A stretch of 64,000 nt of DNA from Burkholderiaceae bacterium (lineage in GTDB: Bacteria; Pseudomonadota; Gammaproteobacteria; Burkholderiales; Burkholderiaceae_B), in NCBI GenBank assembly GCA_020851995.1, contig JADZBO010000015.1:1-64000 (forward strand). The letters are read 5' to 3'. Both the position numbers and the translations under genes were made by a program. Under the pieces are notes generated by a model that saw only the letters and a program-made list of their open reading frames with translations, searched no databases and was not told the DNA's origin. Each line of letters opens with the position of its first letter. The stretch's first letter is position 1. Below are positions 14,265-24,097 of the stretch, in pieces.

Positions 14265-17200
14265 ATGTCCCCAGTCAAATTGACCAGGCGGCAATTCTTC
14301 AAGGTCACCTCAGCAGGGCTTGGTGGATCGTCCATCGCTTTGCTGGGATTTTCACCGACAGAAGCGCTTGCGGAAGTACGCACCTACAAACTTACACGCG
14401 CGGTCGAAACGCGCAATACCTGTCCGTATTGCTCGGTTGCCTGTGGCGTACTGATGTATTCGATCGGCGACAAGTCGAAAAATGTGCAGCAGGACATCAT
14501 TCACCTCGAGGGCGATCCTGACAATCCAGTCAATCGCGGATCGCTGTGCCCCAAGGGCGCGGGACTGCTGGATTTCATCCACAGCAAGGATCGCCTGAAG
14601 TATCCCGAAGTGCGTGAGCCGGGCACCAGCGAATGGAAGCGGATTTCATGGAATGACGCTTTCAACCGCATCGCGGCTCTCATGAAGGAAGACCGCGACG
14701 CCAATTTCATTGCCAGGAACGAAGAGGGTGCAACAGTCAACCGGTGGCTTTCCACCGGATTTCTGGCGGCCTCGGCGTCGAGCAATGAGTCCGGCTATAT
14801 CACCCACAAGGTCGTTCGTTCGACCGGGATGATCGCATTCGACAACCAGGCGCGTGTCTGACACGGCCCGACGGTAGCCAGTCTGGCTCCGACGTTTGGC
14901 CGCGGTGCAATGACCAACCACTGGGTTGACATCCGGAATGCGGATGTCGTCCTGGTCATGGGTGGGAATGCCGCCGAAGCCCACCCGGTGGGTTTCAAAT
15001 GGGTCATCGAAGCGAAAAAGCGCAACAAGGCCAAGCTGGTCGTTGTTGATCCACGCTTCACGCGCACGGCTGCGGTTGCTGATTATTACGCGCCGATCCG
15101 CACCGGAACCGATATCGCCTTTCTGGGCGGTGTCATCAACTATTTGCTGACCAACGACAAGATTCATCACGAATACGTCAAGGCCTATACCGATTTCAGT
15201 TACCTGGTGAATCCGGGTTACAGCTTTGAGGACGGTTTGTTTTCCGGCTATAACGCTGAAAAGCGCAGTTACGACAAGTCGAAGTGGAAGTACGTGCTGG
15301 GCGACGATGGGTTCGTCGTGGTCGATCCGACTCTGCAGGATCCGCGCTGTGTTTATCAGTTGATGAAGCAGCACTACAGCCGTTACACGCCCGAAATGGT
15401 CAGCAAGGTGTGCGGCACGCCACAGGACGCGTTCCTGAAGGTCTGCGAGCTGATGGCCTCGACAGCCGGCGGCAACCGAACCATGACCATCTTGTACGCG
15501 CTGGGCTGGACACAGCACTCGCAGGGTTCGCAGATGATTCGCACCGGCGCCATGGTGCAACTGCTGCTGGGCAATATCGGCATGGAGGGCGGCGGCATGA
15601 ATGCCCTGCGCGGGCACTCCAACATCCAGGGTCTGACCGACCTGGGGCTGATGTCCAATTTGTTGCCGGGCTACATGACCCTTCCAGGTGACAAGGAAAC
15701 CGATTACAAGGCCTACATTGCCAGTCGCGCACCCAAGCCGCTGCGTCCGAACCAACTGTCGTACTGGCAGAACTACCAGAAGTTCCACGTCAGTCTGATG
15801 AAGGCCTGGTTCGGCAATGCCGCGACCAAGGACAATAACTGGGCGTTTGATTACCTGCCGAAGCTGAACAAAGTCTACGACGTGTTGCAGGTCTTTGAAG
15901 ACATGTTCCACGGCAAGATGAACGGTTACTTTTGCCAGGGGTTCAACCCGCTGGCTTCGTTTCCGAACAAAGCCAAGCTCGGTGCGGCGTTTGCCAAGCT
16001 GAAGTACCTCGTCATCATTGATCCGCTGGCAACGGAAACATCCGAGTTCTGGCGCAATTTCGGCGAGTACAACGACGTTGATCCCTCCAAGATCAAGACT
16101 ACGGTGTTCCGGCTTCCGTCGACCTGCTTTGCCGAGGAAAACGGATCGCTGGTCAGTTCCAGCCGCTTGTTGCAATGGCACTGGAAGGGCGCCGAAGGAC
16201 CCGGTGAAGCGAAGACCGACCCGGCGATCATGGCCGGGATTTTCACGCGCCTCAGAGCGTTGTACAAAGAGAAGGGCGGCGCATTTCCGGATGCCATTCT
16301 GAATCTGACCTGGCCTTACCGCGATCCGGCCGAACCGGATCCCGAGGAAGTGGCCAAGGAGTACAACGGCAAGGCGCTGGTCGATCTGCTGGATCCGAAG
16401 GGCACACCAATCCGCAAGGCGGGCGAGCAGCTCGACGGGTTTGCCCAACTGCGCGACGATGGCTCCACCAGTTGCGGCTGCTGGATTTTCTCCGGATCCT
16501 GGACGCAGGCTGGCAACAACATGGCGCGCCGCGATAGCAGCGATCCATGGGGCAATGGGCAGACCTTGAACTGGTCCTGGGCGTGGCCTGCCAACCGCCG
16601 TATTCTCTATAACCGTGCCTCGGCAGATGTCATGGGCAACCCGTTCCACCCCAAGCGCAAGCAAATCTGGTGGAATGGCGCGGCTTGGGTCGGTTCGGAC
16701 GTGCCCGATTTCAAGGTGGACTCCCCCCCTGTCGATGGCATGGGTCCGTTCATCATGAATCCAGAGGGTGTCGCGCGCTTTTTCGCTGTCGACAAAATGG
16801 CTGAAGGGCCGTTCCCCGAGCACTACGAGCCGTTCGAGACGCCCATTACGGTGAATCCGATGAACACCAATCCCAAGGCAGTGAGCAATCCGGCTGCCCG
16901 CGTGTTCAAGGGAGACCTGGAGCAGTTCGGCTCGGCCAAGGATTTCCCGTATGCCGCGACCACCTACCGCCTGACGGAGCACTTCCATTTCTGGACCAAG
17001 CACGCGCTGATCAATGCAATCCTGCAGCCACAACAGTTCGTGGAGATCGGTGAAGACCTGGCCAAAGAAAAGGGCATCGCGATCGGAGACAAGGTGAAAG
17101 TGCGGTCAAGTCGGGGGCACATTGTGGCCGTGGCCGTCGTGACCAAGCGCATGAAAGGCATGAATGTCAACGGACAGAAGGTTCACCATGTGGGTATTCC

Positions 17201-17330
17201 TATCCACTGGGGCTTTAAGGGAGTCGCCAGAATCGGCTATCTGTCGAACACCCTCACGCCTTTTGTCGGCGACGCCAACACTCAGACGCCGGAGTTCAAA
17301 TCCTTTCTCGTCAACATCGAGAAGGCCTAA
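14265..17330 (+). CDS. fdnG/fdoG-like: Formate dehydrogenase alpha subunit, selenoprotein (FDH-N/O type)
   Basis: A molybdopterin oxidoreductase of 1,021 residues if the in-frame TGA at 14859-14861 is read as selenocysteine 199, which matches the usual length of about 1,015. It has a Tat signal (TRRQFFKVTSAG), then a [4Fe-4S] site CPYCSVACG with NRGSLCPKGAG. Around the TGA the reading is NQARV-Sec-HGPTVASLAPTFGRG, the conserved FDH active site. Downstream segments (GGNAAEAHPVGFKW, VDPRFTRTA) and the C-terminal MoCo-binding domain (VKVRSSRGHI) are intact. It oxidises periplasmic formate and passes electrons to the beta subunit encoded 12 bases downstream. A SECIS-like hairpin follows the TGA. 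Sec machinery genes are not in this window. Confidence 0.95.
14859..14890 (+). promoter_or_regulatory. Selenocysteine UGA codon and SECIS hairpin
   Basis: The TGA at 14859-14861 is followed after 11 bases by GGTAGCCAGTCTGGCTCC (14873-14890). This folds as GG, bulged U, AGCC, loop AGUCU, GGCU, CC. The distance, bulged U and GU-containing loop match the E. coli fdhF/fdnG SECIS elements recognised by SelB. The sequence match is direct; function requires selA, selB and selC elsewhere in the genome. Confidence 0.9.
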
Positions 17331-17342
17331 GGGAGAACCGTC

Positions 17343-18230
17343 ATGGCATTGCAATCGCTAGACATAAAACAGCGTTCCGCGACGACGACCCCTTCGCCAC
17401 AGGTCCGCGAAACGGTTGAGGTCGCGAAACTGATTGACGTCACGACCTGCACAGGTTGCAAGGCGTGTCAGTCAGCCTGCATGGAGTGGAACGACCTGCG
17501 TCCCGAGGTCGGCGTGAACGTCGGGGTTTACGACAACCCGCCGAATCTCAGCGCAAAGGCATGGACTGTCATGCGCTTTTCGGAGGTCGAGCAGAACAAC
17601 AAACTCGAATGGCTGATCCGCAAAGACGGCTGCATGCACTGCTCGGATCCGGGGTGCCTGAAGGCTTGCCCGGCGCCGGGCGCGATCATTCAGTACAGCA
17701 ACGGCATTGTGGATTTCAATGAGGAAAACTGCATCGGTTGCGGCTACTGCATCACCGGTTGTCCTTTCGATATTCCGCGAATTTCCGAAAAGGACCAAAA
17801 GGCCTATAAATGTTCTCTGTGTTCTGACCGGGTGGCCGTCAATCAGGTTCCGGCTTGCGCCAAAGCCTGCCCGACAGGTTCCATCCAGTTCGGCAGCAAA
17901 GAGGATATGAAAGACTTCGCTGAAACGCGGATCACGGACCTCAAGGAGCGTGGTTACGACAAGGCCGGCCTGTACGATCCTCAGGGCGTCGGCGGCACCC
18001 ACGTGATGTATGTGTTGCATCATGCCGACAAACCCTCGCTCTACCATGGTCTGCCCGACAATCCCACGATCAGTCCGCTGGTGTCGCTCTGGAAGGGCAT
18101 CGCCAAGCCGCTCGCCACGCTGGCGCTGGCTGGCGTGGCGCTCGGTAGCCTGTTTCACTATGTGATCAAGGGTCCGAACGAAGTCTCCAAAGAAATCGAG
18201 GACGAGATCGAAAAGGAGGATGCAAAATGA
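17343..18230 (+). CDS. fdnH/fdoH-like: Formate dehydrogenase iron-sulfur beta subunit
   Basis: A 295-residue protein carrying four cysteine clusters for [4Fe-4S] centres: [41 protein letters not shown] and [22 protein letters not shown] single C-terminal membrane helix ([17 protein letters not shown]) anchors it, as in FdnH/FdoH. It wires electrons from the alpha subunit to the haem b gamma subunit. The gap to the alpha gene is 12 bases, and it overlaps the gamma gene by 4 bases. Length equals the E. coli homologue (about 294). Confidence 0.95.
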   Translation: MALQSLDIKQRSATTTPSPQVRETVEVAKLIDVTTCTGCKACQSACMEWNDLRPEVGVNVGVYDNPPNLSAKAWTVMRFSEVEQNNKLEWLIRKDGCMHCSDPGCLKACPAPGAIIQYSNGIVDFNEENCIGCGYCITGCPFDIPRISEKDQKAYKCSLCSDRVAVNQVPACAKACPTGSIQFGSKEDMKDFAETRITDLKERGYDKAGLYDPQGVGGTHVMYVLHHADKPSLYHGLPDNPTISPLVSLWKGIAKPLATLALAGVALGSLFHYVIKGPNEVSKEIEDEIEKEDAK

Positions 18231-18847
18231 TCCGCGATCCGAAAGACCTCAAGCGCTATGAGCCCTCTGAGCGGGCCAACCACTGGGCGGTTGGGATCAG
18301 TTTCATCCTGCTCGCACTCTCGGGCTTGGCGCTGTTTCACCCTGCGTTCTTTCCGTTGACGCAACTCTTTGGCGGCCCGGTCTGGAATCGTATTCTTCAC
18401 CCCTACGTCGGCGTCTTCATGGCGCTGGCGTTTCTGGTGATGGTATTGCGGTTCTGGCGCCTGAATGTCATCACGAAGGCAGACAAGGCGTGGTTGAGCA
18501 AGGTCGGCAGCATGATCGATGGCGATGATCACAACATGCCCGAGCAAGGCAAGTACAACGGCGGGCAGAAGGTTCTGTTCTGGGCGCTGGTGGTGTGCAT
18601 GTTGCTGATGATTGTGTCAGGGCTGGTCATGTGGCGTTCATGGTTCAACCTGGACGTCACTCTCGTGCGGATTGCGGTGGTCGTGCACTCCGCAGCGGGT
18701 GCGTTGATGATTGGCCTGATCATGGTGCATGTCTACGCAGCCATCTGGGTGCGCGGAACGCTGCGCGCCATGTGGTACGGGACGGTCACCCGTGCCTGGG
18801 CAAAGCAGCATCACCGCGGCTGGTATCGTCAGGTCACGCGCAAATAG
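18227..18847 (+). CDS. fdnI/fdoI-like: Formate dehydrogenase cytochrome b gamma subunit
   Basis: A 206-residue integral membrane protein with four helices and the haem-ligand histidines expected of Fdn[25 protein letters not shown], shown here only in part, [41 protein letters not shown]. It binds two haem b groups and delivers electrons from formate oxidation to quinone. The ATG overlaps the beta stop. It is slightly shorter than E. coli FdnI (217) but has all transmembrane parts. Confidence 0.93.
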   Translation: MIRDPKDLKRYEPSERANHWAVGISFILLALSGLALFHPAFFPLTQLFGGPVWNRILHPYVGVFMALAFLVMVLRFWRLNVITKADKAWLSKVGSMIDGDDHNMPEQGKYNGGQKVLFWALVVCMLLMIVSGLVMWRSWFNLDVTLVRIAVVVHSAAGALMIGLIMVHVYAAIWVRGTLRAMWYGTVTRAWAKQHHRGWYRQVTRK

Positions 18848-18866
18848 GTTCAGTTTCAAATCGCCG

Positions 18867-19766
18867 ATGCAAACACACCCGCTTGAGTTTTACCCATCCA
18901 CGCAAGACATCGCGACCGTTTTGCGGCCCGTGCCTTCGGTCCTGTTTGCCGACCGGGCAGCGCGGTTCGCTGCCTTGGCGGATGGCCACAGCCTGAGCGA
19001 CTGGCTCCGCTTTCTCGGTCGGTTGACCACTGCGCAACACATGGCTTCGTTGTCCTTGCCGGGTTTGTCAATGCCGGACGCCGATACGCTCGAACAGGCG
19101 CGGGATCACGGCATGCCCCCTTTGAACGCCAGCGCATTGCCGCGGCCGCCGGTTTGGCGGGAAGTGTTGCGCCAACTCGTTCAGGCCGTTGCCGCCGACG
19201 CCCCGCAGTCCGCAGGCTCAGTGCTTAATGGTCTCATGACGGCTGACGATGCTCGCCTGGAGGCACTGGCGGATTTGTTGTTGACCGGTGTGCCACAGCC
19301 CGAGGATGCTGCCACCTTGCCATTTGTCGCTGCAGCCCTGCAGGTGGTGTTCACGACGCTGGCAAGTCAACTGGACGTCAGGCAGATCAAGGGCATCGAT
19401 GCCCATGGCGTTTGCCCGGTGTGCGGCAGCCTTGCAGTTTGCAGCATCGTGCGTCTGGGTGCCGTCGTCAATAATTTGCGCTATCTGCATTGCTCCCTGT
19501 GCAACACCGAGTGGAACCTGTCACGTGCGACCTGCACAACCTGCAACACGGACAAAGGCGTGGCGTTACAGGAGTTGGATGGTTCGAACGGAGCCGTACG
19601 CGCAGAAACCTGCGACCACTGTAAGAGTTACCTGAAAATGGTCTATCAGGAGAAGGATCCGCTCGTTGATCCGGTCGCAGATGACCTGGCCACACTCGCG
19701 CTCGATATCCTCGTCGATGAGGCAGGCTATACGCGCAGCGGCCCAAATTTGTTGCTGTTCAGCTAA
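18867..19766 (+). CDS. fdhE: Formate dehydrogenase accessory protein FdhE
   Basis: A 299-residue cytoplasmic protein with the rubredoxin-like metal site of FdhE built from four Cys pairs: CPVCGS, CSLCN, CTTCN and CDHCK, within the conserved segments LRYLHCSLCNTEWN and AETCDHCKSYLKM. FdhE is needed for assembly or activation of Tat-exported respiratory formate dehydrogenases. I chose the ATG at 18867, 19 bases after the gamma stop, because upstream in-frame residues overlap the gamma gene out of frame. It closes the fdh operon. Confidence 0.92.
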   Translation: MQTHPLEFYPSTQDIATVLRPVPSVLFADRAARFAALADGHSLSDWLRFLGRLTTAQHMASLSLPGLSMPDADTLEQARDHGMPPLNASALPRPPVWREVLRQLVQAVAADAPQSAGSVLNGLMTADDARLEALADLLLTGVPQPEDAATLPFVAAALQVVFTTLASQLDVRQIKGIDAHGVCPVCGSLAVCSIVRLGAVVNNLRYLHCSLCNTEWNLSRATCTTCNTDKGVALQELDGSNGAVRAETCDHCKSYLKMVYQEKDPLVDPVADDLATLALDILVDEAGYTRSGPNLLLFS

Positions 19767-19883
19767 GCGTCTCGCGACAGTCGTGAAGATGACCGCCGTG
19801 TTGTCAATCCGCTGCACATCGCCCGTAATACGACAAAGATCCAGGGGATTTATCCCACCAGGATTGAGGGGCGTCATTCCCCC

Positions 19884-20834
19884 ATGGCCCAGGCGAATCA
19901 TTCAAACACGATCCAGGTGAATCATTCAAACATGATCCAGGCGCAAAATTCTATCAATGCCGGGGTGCTGAGCATTGCATACGCCGAATCCGGCCCGGCA
20001 GATGGGCCTGTCGTGCTGTTGATGCATGGGTTTCCGTATGACATCCACGCGTATGCCGAGGTCGCACCGATTCTGGCGGCCCGAGGTTGTCGGGTGATTG
20101 TCCCGTATTTACGAGGGTACGGTGCAACGCGCTTTCTTGATTCGACGACGCTGCGTTCGGGTGAGCAAGCCGCGCTCGGTGCCGATCTGCTGGCACTGAT
20201 GGACGCGCTGGATATCTCTAAGGCGACGCTTGCGGGCTACGACTGGGGTGGGCGTGCGGCCTGTGTTGTCGCGGCGCTGTGGCCCGATCGTTGCGCGGGA
20301 CTTATATCGTTCAACAGCTACAACATTCAGAATATCGCAAAGGCGTTAGTCCCCGACATCCCGGAGAACGAGCGTCGCCTGTGGTACCAGTACTTTTTCC
20401 ACAGCGAACGAGGTCGCGCTGCACTGCAACAGGATCGCAATGCGCTGATCCGCTTCCTCTGGCAAACCTGGTCGCCGACCTGGGGATTTGACGACGCGAC
20501 GTTCGCACGCAGTGCGCCGGCGTTTGAAAACCCGGATTTTGTCGATGTGGTGATCCACTCTTACCGCCATCGTTTTGGCCTCGTCGCGGGCGACCCGGCC
20601 TATGCGGAGATTGAGCAGCGTCTGTCCCGCCAACCAGCCATCACCGTGCCATCAATCACCTTTGACGGTGCCGATGACGGCGTGCGAAGTCCGTCGCGGG
20701 CAGGGGGGCAAGGCCCCGGTTTCGTCGGGCCGCGTTCGCACCGCGTGATTCCAGGCGTTGGGCACAATATGCCGCAAGAGGCCCCGGTCGTGTTTGCGCA
20801 GGCCGTGCTTGAATTGGCTGTTAAAGGCGAATAG
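19884..20834 (+). CDS. Alpha/beta hydrolase, epoxide-hydrolase or dehalogenase-like
   Basis: The core is a typical alpha/beta hydrolase: VVLLMHGFPYDIHAY (oxyanion), VIVPYLRGYGATRFL, nucleophile elbow GYDWGGRAA with Asp rather than Ser, and catalytic His in GVGHNMPQEAP. An Asp nucleophile points to epoxide hydrolase or haloalkane dehalogenase chemistry. The first 19 residues are two in-frame 8-residue repeats (NHSNTIQV, NHSNMIQA) encoded by a 24-bp tandem repeat. The start at 19884 keeps a GAGGGG upstream; the ATG at 19932 gives a compact N-terminus and is a real alternative. Confidence 0.8.
   Translation: MAQANHSNTIQVNHSNMIQAQNSINAGVLSIAYAESGPADGPVVLLMHGFPYDIHAYAEVAPILAARGCRVIVPYLRGYGATRFLDSTTLRSGEQAALGADLLALMDALDISKATLAGYDWGGRAACVVAALWPDRCAGLISFNSYNIQNIAKALVPDIPENERRLWYQYFFHSERGRAALQQDRNALIRFLWQTWSPTWGFDDATFARSAPAFENPDFVDVVIHSYRHRFGLVAGDPAYAEIEQRLSRQPAITVPSITFDGADDGVRSPSRAGGQGPGFVGPRSHRVIPGVGHNMPQEAPVVFAQAVLELAVKGE
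19895..19942 (+). repeat. Two copies of a 24-bp tandem repeat
   Basis: Copies at 19895-19918 and 19919-19942 differ at two positions. The period is a multiple of three, so a copy-number change would add or remove eight residues without breaking the hydrolase frame. Degenerate CCAGG-containing relatives occur just upstream (about 19845-19895). Confidence 0.85.
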
Positions 20835-20877
20835 GGCACCGGTCGTCCCGAAGTGTCCCGGTAAAGACGCTGTGTCA

Positions 20878-20919
20878 ATACTTTGATGATGCGCGTGGAT
20901 ACTTTGATGATGCGCATGG
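20878..20919. repeat. Two copies of a 21-bp tandem repeat
   Basis: Copies at 20878-20898 and 20899-20919 (ATACTTTGATGATGCGC(G/A)TGG) differ by one base. They lie in the leader between the hydrolase stop and the MFS transporter start at 21002. Confidence 0.85.
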
Positions 20920-21001
20920 AGCGTTTCAAGCAACTTCAGACTTCAGCCGTTATCAGATGGATCAATTCCACTATGATGGTGCTTTTGCGGCAGGCGCCTT
21001 C

Positions 21002-22201
21002 ATGACCACCAGCTCACGCCTTTTCAATAAGAACCTGATCTTGCTGATTGTTTGTCAGGGGTTGTTTCTGACAAATAATGTCACGTTCATTGCGATCAAC
21101 GGACTGGTGGGTTTCAGCCTCACGCCGGTTCCATGGATGGCGACCTTGCCCGTCATGGGTTATGTGGTCGGAGGCGCGCTGTCGACTACGCTGGTGGCTC
21201 GCACACAAAGCCGATATGGTCGAAAAGTTTCATTTCAGGCCGGTTTGCTTGTGGCGGTGCTGTCTTCGCTGATTTGCGCCCTGGCCGCCTGGATCGGTAA
21301 TTTCTGGCTACTGTTTTTGGGTACGTTTGTCGCGGGCTATTACAGCGCCAACGGGCAGCTTTACCGTTTTGCCGCCCCCGAACTTGTCGCGGTGGGCCTG
21401 CGCGAAAAGGCAATTTCGTGGGTGCTTGCAGGCGGGTTGATCGGTGCGGTGGTCGGGCCGAACCTCACGGTCCTGACAAAGGGCGCTCTGGCGGCTCCCT
21501 TTGTCGGATCATATTTATCGCTCGCCGTGGTTGGTCTGATGGGCATTGCCGTGATGCGGCACATCAAATTTCCGGACGACTCACGCAAACAGTCGAGCAG
21601 TGGAACCGGCCGGCCGCTCTCCGAGATCGCGCGCCAACCGATTTTTGTGGTGTCTGTCATCGGTGCGGCACTCGGCTACGGCATCATGAATCTTCTCATG
21701 GCCGCGACGCCTCTGGCCATGGATGTGTGCGGCTTGCCGTTTTCGGATACCGCGATGGTTCTTCAGTGGCACGTGATCGGCATGTTTGCGCCGGGTTTTT
21801 TCACCGGATCCCTGATCAAGCGGTTTGGCGCTTTGCAGGTGATGGGCGTGGGGCTGTTTCTCAATATCATTACGATTGGAGTCGCGCTGTCCGGGGTTGA
21901 CCTGTGGCAGTTTCTGGTTGCTCTGACGCTGCTGGGGGTCGGGTGGAATTTCCTGTTCATCGGCGGAACCACGCTTGCCATGAGCGCCTATCGGCCGGAG
22001 GAAAAAGACAAGGCGCAGGGCGCGATCAATTTCTGCGTGTTCTTTGTCATGGCGATCACTTCGTTCAGCTCGGGCGCACTGGTGACGATGCAGGGGTGGT
22101 TCTGGCTGAATATGGGTTCGATCGTGCCGGTGGTTCTGATTGGCGCCTCGCTGGCCTGGCTCGCGATGTACAAGCGTCGTCGCCAGCGCAGCATCGCCTG
22201 A
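21002..22201 (+). CDS. MFS transporter
   Basis: A 399-residue protein with about 12 hydrophobic helices and the MFS loop 2-3 region (ARTQSRYGRKVSF). Other recognisable parts include FLGTFVAGYYSANGQLYRFAAPEL and the second-half loop LIKRFGALQVMGVGLF. The substrate cannot be read from sequence. The ATG at 21002 begins MTTSSRLFNKNLILLI; an in-frame ATG at 20957 would add 15 polar residues and is less likely. It is preceded by a 21-bp tandem repeat and followed by an RHH-like gene. Confidence 0.85.
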   Translation: MTTSSRLFNKNLILLIVCQGLFLTNNVTFIAINGLVGFSLTPVPWMATLPVMGYVVGGALSTTLVARTQSRYGRKVSFQAGLLVAVLSSLICALAAWIGNFWLLFLGTFVAGYYSANGQLYRFAAPELVAVGLREKAISWVLAGGLIGAVVGPNLTVLTKGALAAPFVGSYLSLAVVGLMGIAVMRHIKFPDDSRKQSSSGTGRPLSEIARQPIFVVSVIGAALGYGIMNLLMAATPLAMDVCGLPFSDTAMVLQWHVIGMFAPGFFTGSLIKRFGALQVMGVGLFLNIITIGVALSGVDLWQFLVALTLLGVGWNFLFIGGTTLAMSAYRPEEKDKAQGAINFCVFFVMAITSFSSGALVTMQGWFWLNMGSIVPVVLIGASLAWLAMYKRRRQRSIA

Positions 22202-22378
22202 GGGGCGACGGTACAGCGCGCGGTGCCACGTGTCGCGCCTTGAAGGATTCCGGCGCTGCCATGTGGCGCAGTGCGCTCCATCTTGCGCGGTCGCGAAACG
22301 GCAGGTGTGTCGGCTGTGCTCGTGGTTTGTTGCGATATCGATTTGTGCAGCAGGATTTGCACGCAGTGTGAGGCGCCT

Positions 22379-22846
22379 ATGACCGCAAAACCAACGTTAA
22401 AGCCTGGGCCGGCTGGGTCTTTAAAGCTATTTGATGATCCTGTCGCGCAGGCTCAGGAATTCGCCACCGATGGTTCGCCGACCGTTTCGAAAACAGTGCC
22501 GCCGGTCACCAGGCAGAAATCTGTACCGAAGACCAAGTCCGGCGGGCGTGCTGCGCCTGTTACCGTTAAACAAGCCTTTTTACCGGGATTGTCGCGCCGG
22601 GGGCGACCGCGCTTGCCGAACCCCGTTTCGGCCGTGCAACGGACAGCCGAGCATCGCAAGAAGCGGATTGCAGAGGGAGCGCGGCGGGTGGAAATGATTC
22701 TTGCACCCGATGTGGCAAGCGCGCTTGATGCTTTGGCGGCGCATTACCGCGAGGCGCGGTCGGATGTCGTGGCAGGGTTGATTCTGAAAGCTGCCGCCCG
22801 CGTATTGCATCGCGGGCGCGATGCGAAATCCCCGGGTCCTGCGTAG
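22379..22846 (+). CDS. Hypothetical protein with C-terminal ribbon-helix-helix-like domain
   Basis: A 155-residue basic protein. The first 95 residues are low-complexity (Pro/Lys/Ala-rich, with RRGRPRLPN resembling an AT-hook). The C-terminal part, QRTAEHRKKRIAEGARRVEM, then ILAPDVASALDALAAHYR and ARSDVVAGLILKAA, has the strand-helix-helix pattern of RHH DNA-binding proteins. I infer a DNA-binding role but cannot name a family. The ATG at 22379 was chosen because the upstream frame is Cys-rich and does not look like protein. Confidence 0.6.
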   Translation: MTAKPTLKPGPAGSLKLFDDPVAQAQEFATDGSPTVSKTVPPVTRQKSVPKTKSGGRAAPVTVKQAFLPGLSRRGRPRLPNPVSAVQRTAEHRKKRIAEGARRVEMILAPDVASALDALAAHYREARSDVVAGLILKAAARVLHRGRDAKSPGPA

Positions 22847-22924
22847 CCTCACTGCCGTAGACCGTGCTTCGGGGAATGTGCCTGCGGTTATCGTGGCGAG
22901 CGAGGGAGGCGCAAGGACTATTTG

Positions 22925-24055
22925 CTAAAAGAGCGCACCGCGCGCCGAAACCGGCCACACATTCTCGACGATCTGACCGCGCAAGGCGATCAGCCAATCG
23001 TGCAGATTGACGGTTGGATCACAATGGCCCGGTACCAGACGTACTTTGTCGCCAACCTGAAGGTCAGGTGCGTCACCCGACGGGGTAATCACCGTGTGCT
23101 CGTCCGAGATCGATTTGACTGTCCAGCCGTCGAGCACCATCCTGGGCAGGCCGGAGTCTACCGCGAATGTTTTGAGCCCGCCGTCCAGAACGGCGTGAGT
23201 GGGCGACACGCTGATCACCGTGCACAGGCCATAGAGCGCCTGGCGCAGCTCGGCCTCTCCTGGTGCCAGGTGATTCAGGGCGTAATCCCTGTCCATCAGT
23301 ACGTAGGACCCCGGTTGCACTTCGGTGTAGACGGCGCTTGCGGCAACCAGATCATAGGTTCCCGTGCCGCCTCCCGTGACTACCGCGCAGGCGTAACCGG
23401 CCGCCGCAAGCGCATCAATGTAGGTGCGCACCGTGTCGACCGATGCCAGCACGGTAGCGGAGCGCTCCGCTGGGTCGCGGATGTGCTGCGATGCGCCGTG
23501 GTAAGCGTGCAGTCCCATGAACCGCAGCGACGGAGCCTCTGCTGCAATCAGCCTGGCAAGTTCGAGTGCCTGATCAATTGTGTGAACACCGCAGCGAGAC
23601 TGACCGACATCGATTTCAATATAAATTTCGACGGTTGACCCGGCCGTGCGCGCGGCATGGGCGATCTGCGCAACGTGAAAGGGGGCGTCGACGCACAGAC
23701 CAATCCGGGCTTGCCTGGCAAGCCGGGCGACGCGTTCGGCCTTGCTGACGCCCACAATTTCATTGGTAATCAGCACGTCGGTGATTCCGGCCTCGACAAA
23801 GACCTGTGCCTCGCTGGCCTTCTGGCAACACACGCCCTGTGCGCCCGCGGCGACCTGAATCCGGGCAATGTCGGGGCATTTGTGCGCTTTGCCGTGGGCG
23901 CGCAATGCCACCTTGGCGTCCTTGACGCGACTATGTACCGTTCGCAGGTTGTGTTCAAACGCATCGAGGTCGATCACGAGCGCAGGGGTATCAATGGCGC
24001 TTATCGCGTCGCCCACGGACGCCGGAGCGTCGTGCCAGTTCGTTCTGTCGGTCAT
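22925..24055 (-). CDS. DSD1-family PLP enzyme (D-threonine aldolase / 3-hydroxyaspartate aldolase-like)
   Basis: A 376-residue alanine-racemase-fold PLP enzyme. The N-terminal TIM barrel has the cofactor motif RAHGKAHKCP (Lys56 the likely Schiff-base lysine) and the GGTGTYDL phosphate loop. The C-terminal beta domain carries the metal-binding VPGHCDPTVNLHD. Family members are metal- and PLP-dependent aldolases or dehydratases acting on D-3-hydroxyamino acids (D-threonine, D-serine, 3-hydroxyaspartate). Substrate choice is not readable here. A second, divergent paralogue lies at 30489-31637. It is convergent with the upstream RHH-like gene. Confidence 0.85.
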   Translation of the reverse strand: MTDRTNWHDAPASVGDAISAIDTPALVIDLDAFEHNLRTVHSRVKDAKVALRAHGKAHKCPDIARIQVAAGAQGVCCQKASEAQVFVEAGITDVLITNEIVGVSKAERVARLARQARIGLCVDAPFHVAQIAHAARTAGSTVEIYIEIDVGQSRCGVHTIDQALELARLIAAEAPSLRFMGLHAYHGASQHIRDPAERSATVLASVDTVRTYIDALAAAGYACAVVTGGGTGTYDLVAASAVYTEVQPGSYVLMDRDYALNHLAPGEAELRQALYGLCTVISVSPTHAVLDGGLKTFAVDSGLPRMVLDGWTVKSISDEHTVITPSGDAPDLQVGDKVRLVPGHCDPTVNLHDWLIALRGQIVENVWPVSARGALF

Positions 24056-24097
24056 CGTGTCGAAACGCCACAGCGCTCAATGGTCATGTTCAATTGG

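Noticed and set aside
14859-14861. TGA read as a nonsense mutation splitting the formate dehydrogenase gene.
   Set aside because: Reading frame, conserved sequence on both sides and a SECIS hairpin at the right distance all support selenocysteine instead.
14646-17033. A 795-codon open frame on the minus strand, antisense to formate dehydrogenase.
   Set aside because: It mirrors the codon bias of the GC-rich fdh gene, has no domain pattern, and its opposite strand is a complete conserved enzyme.
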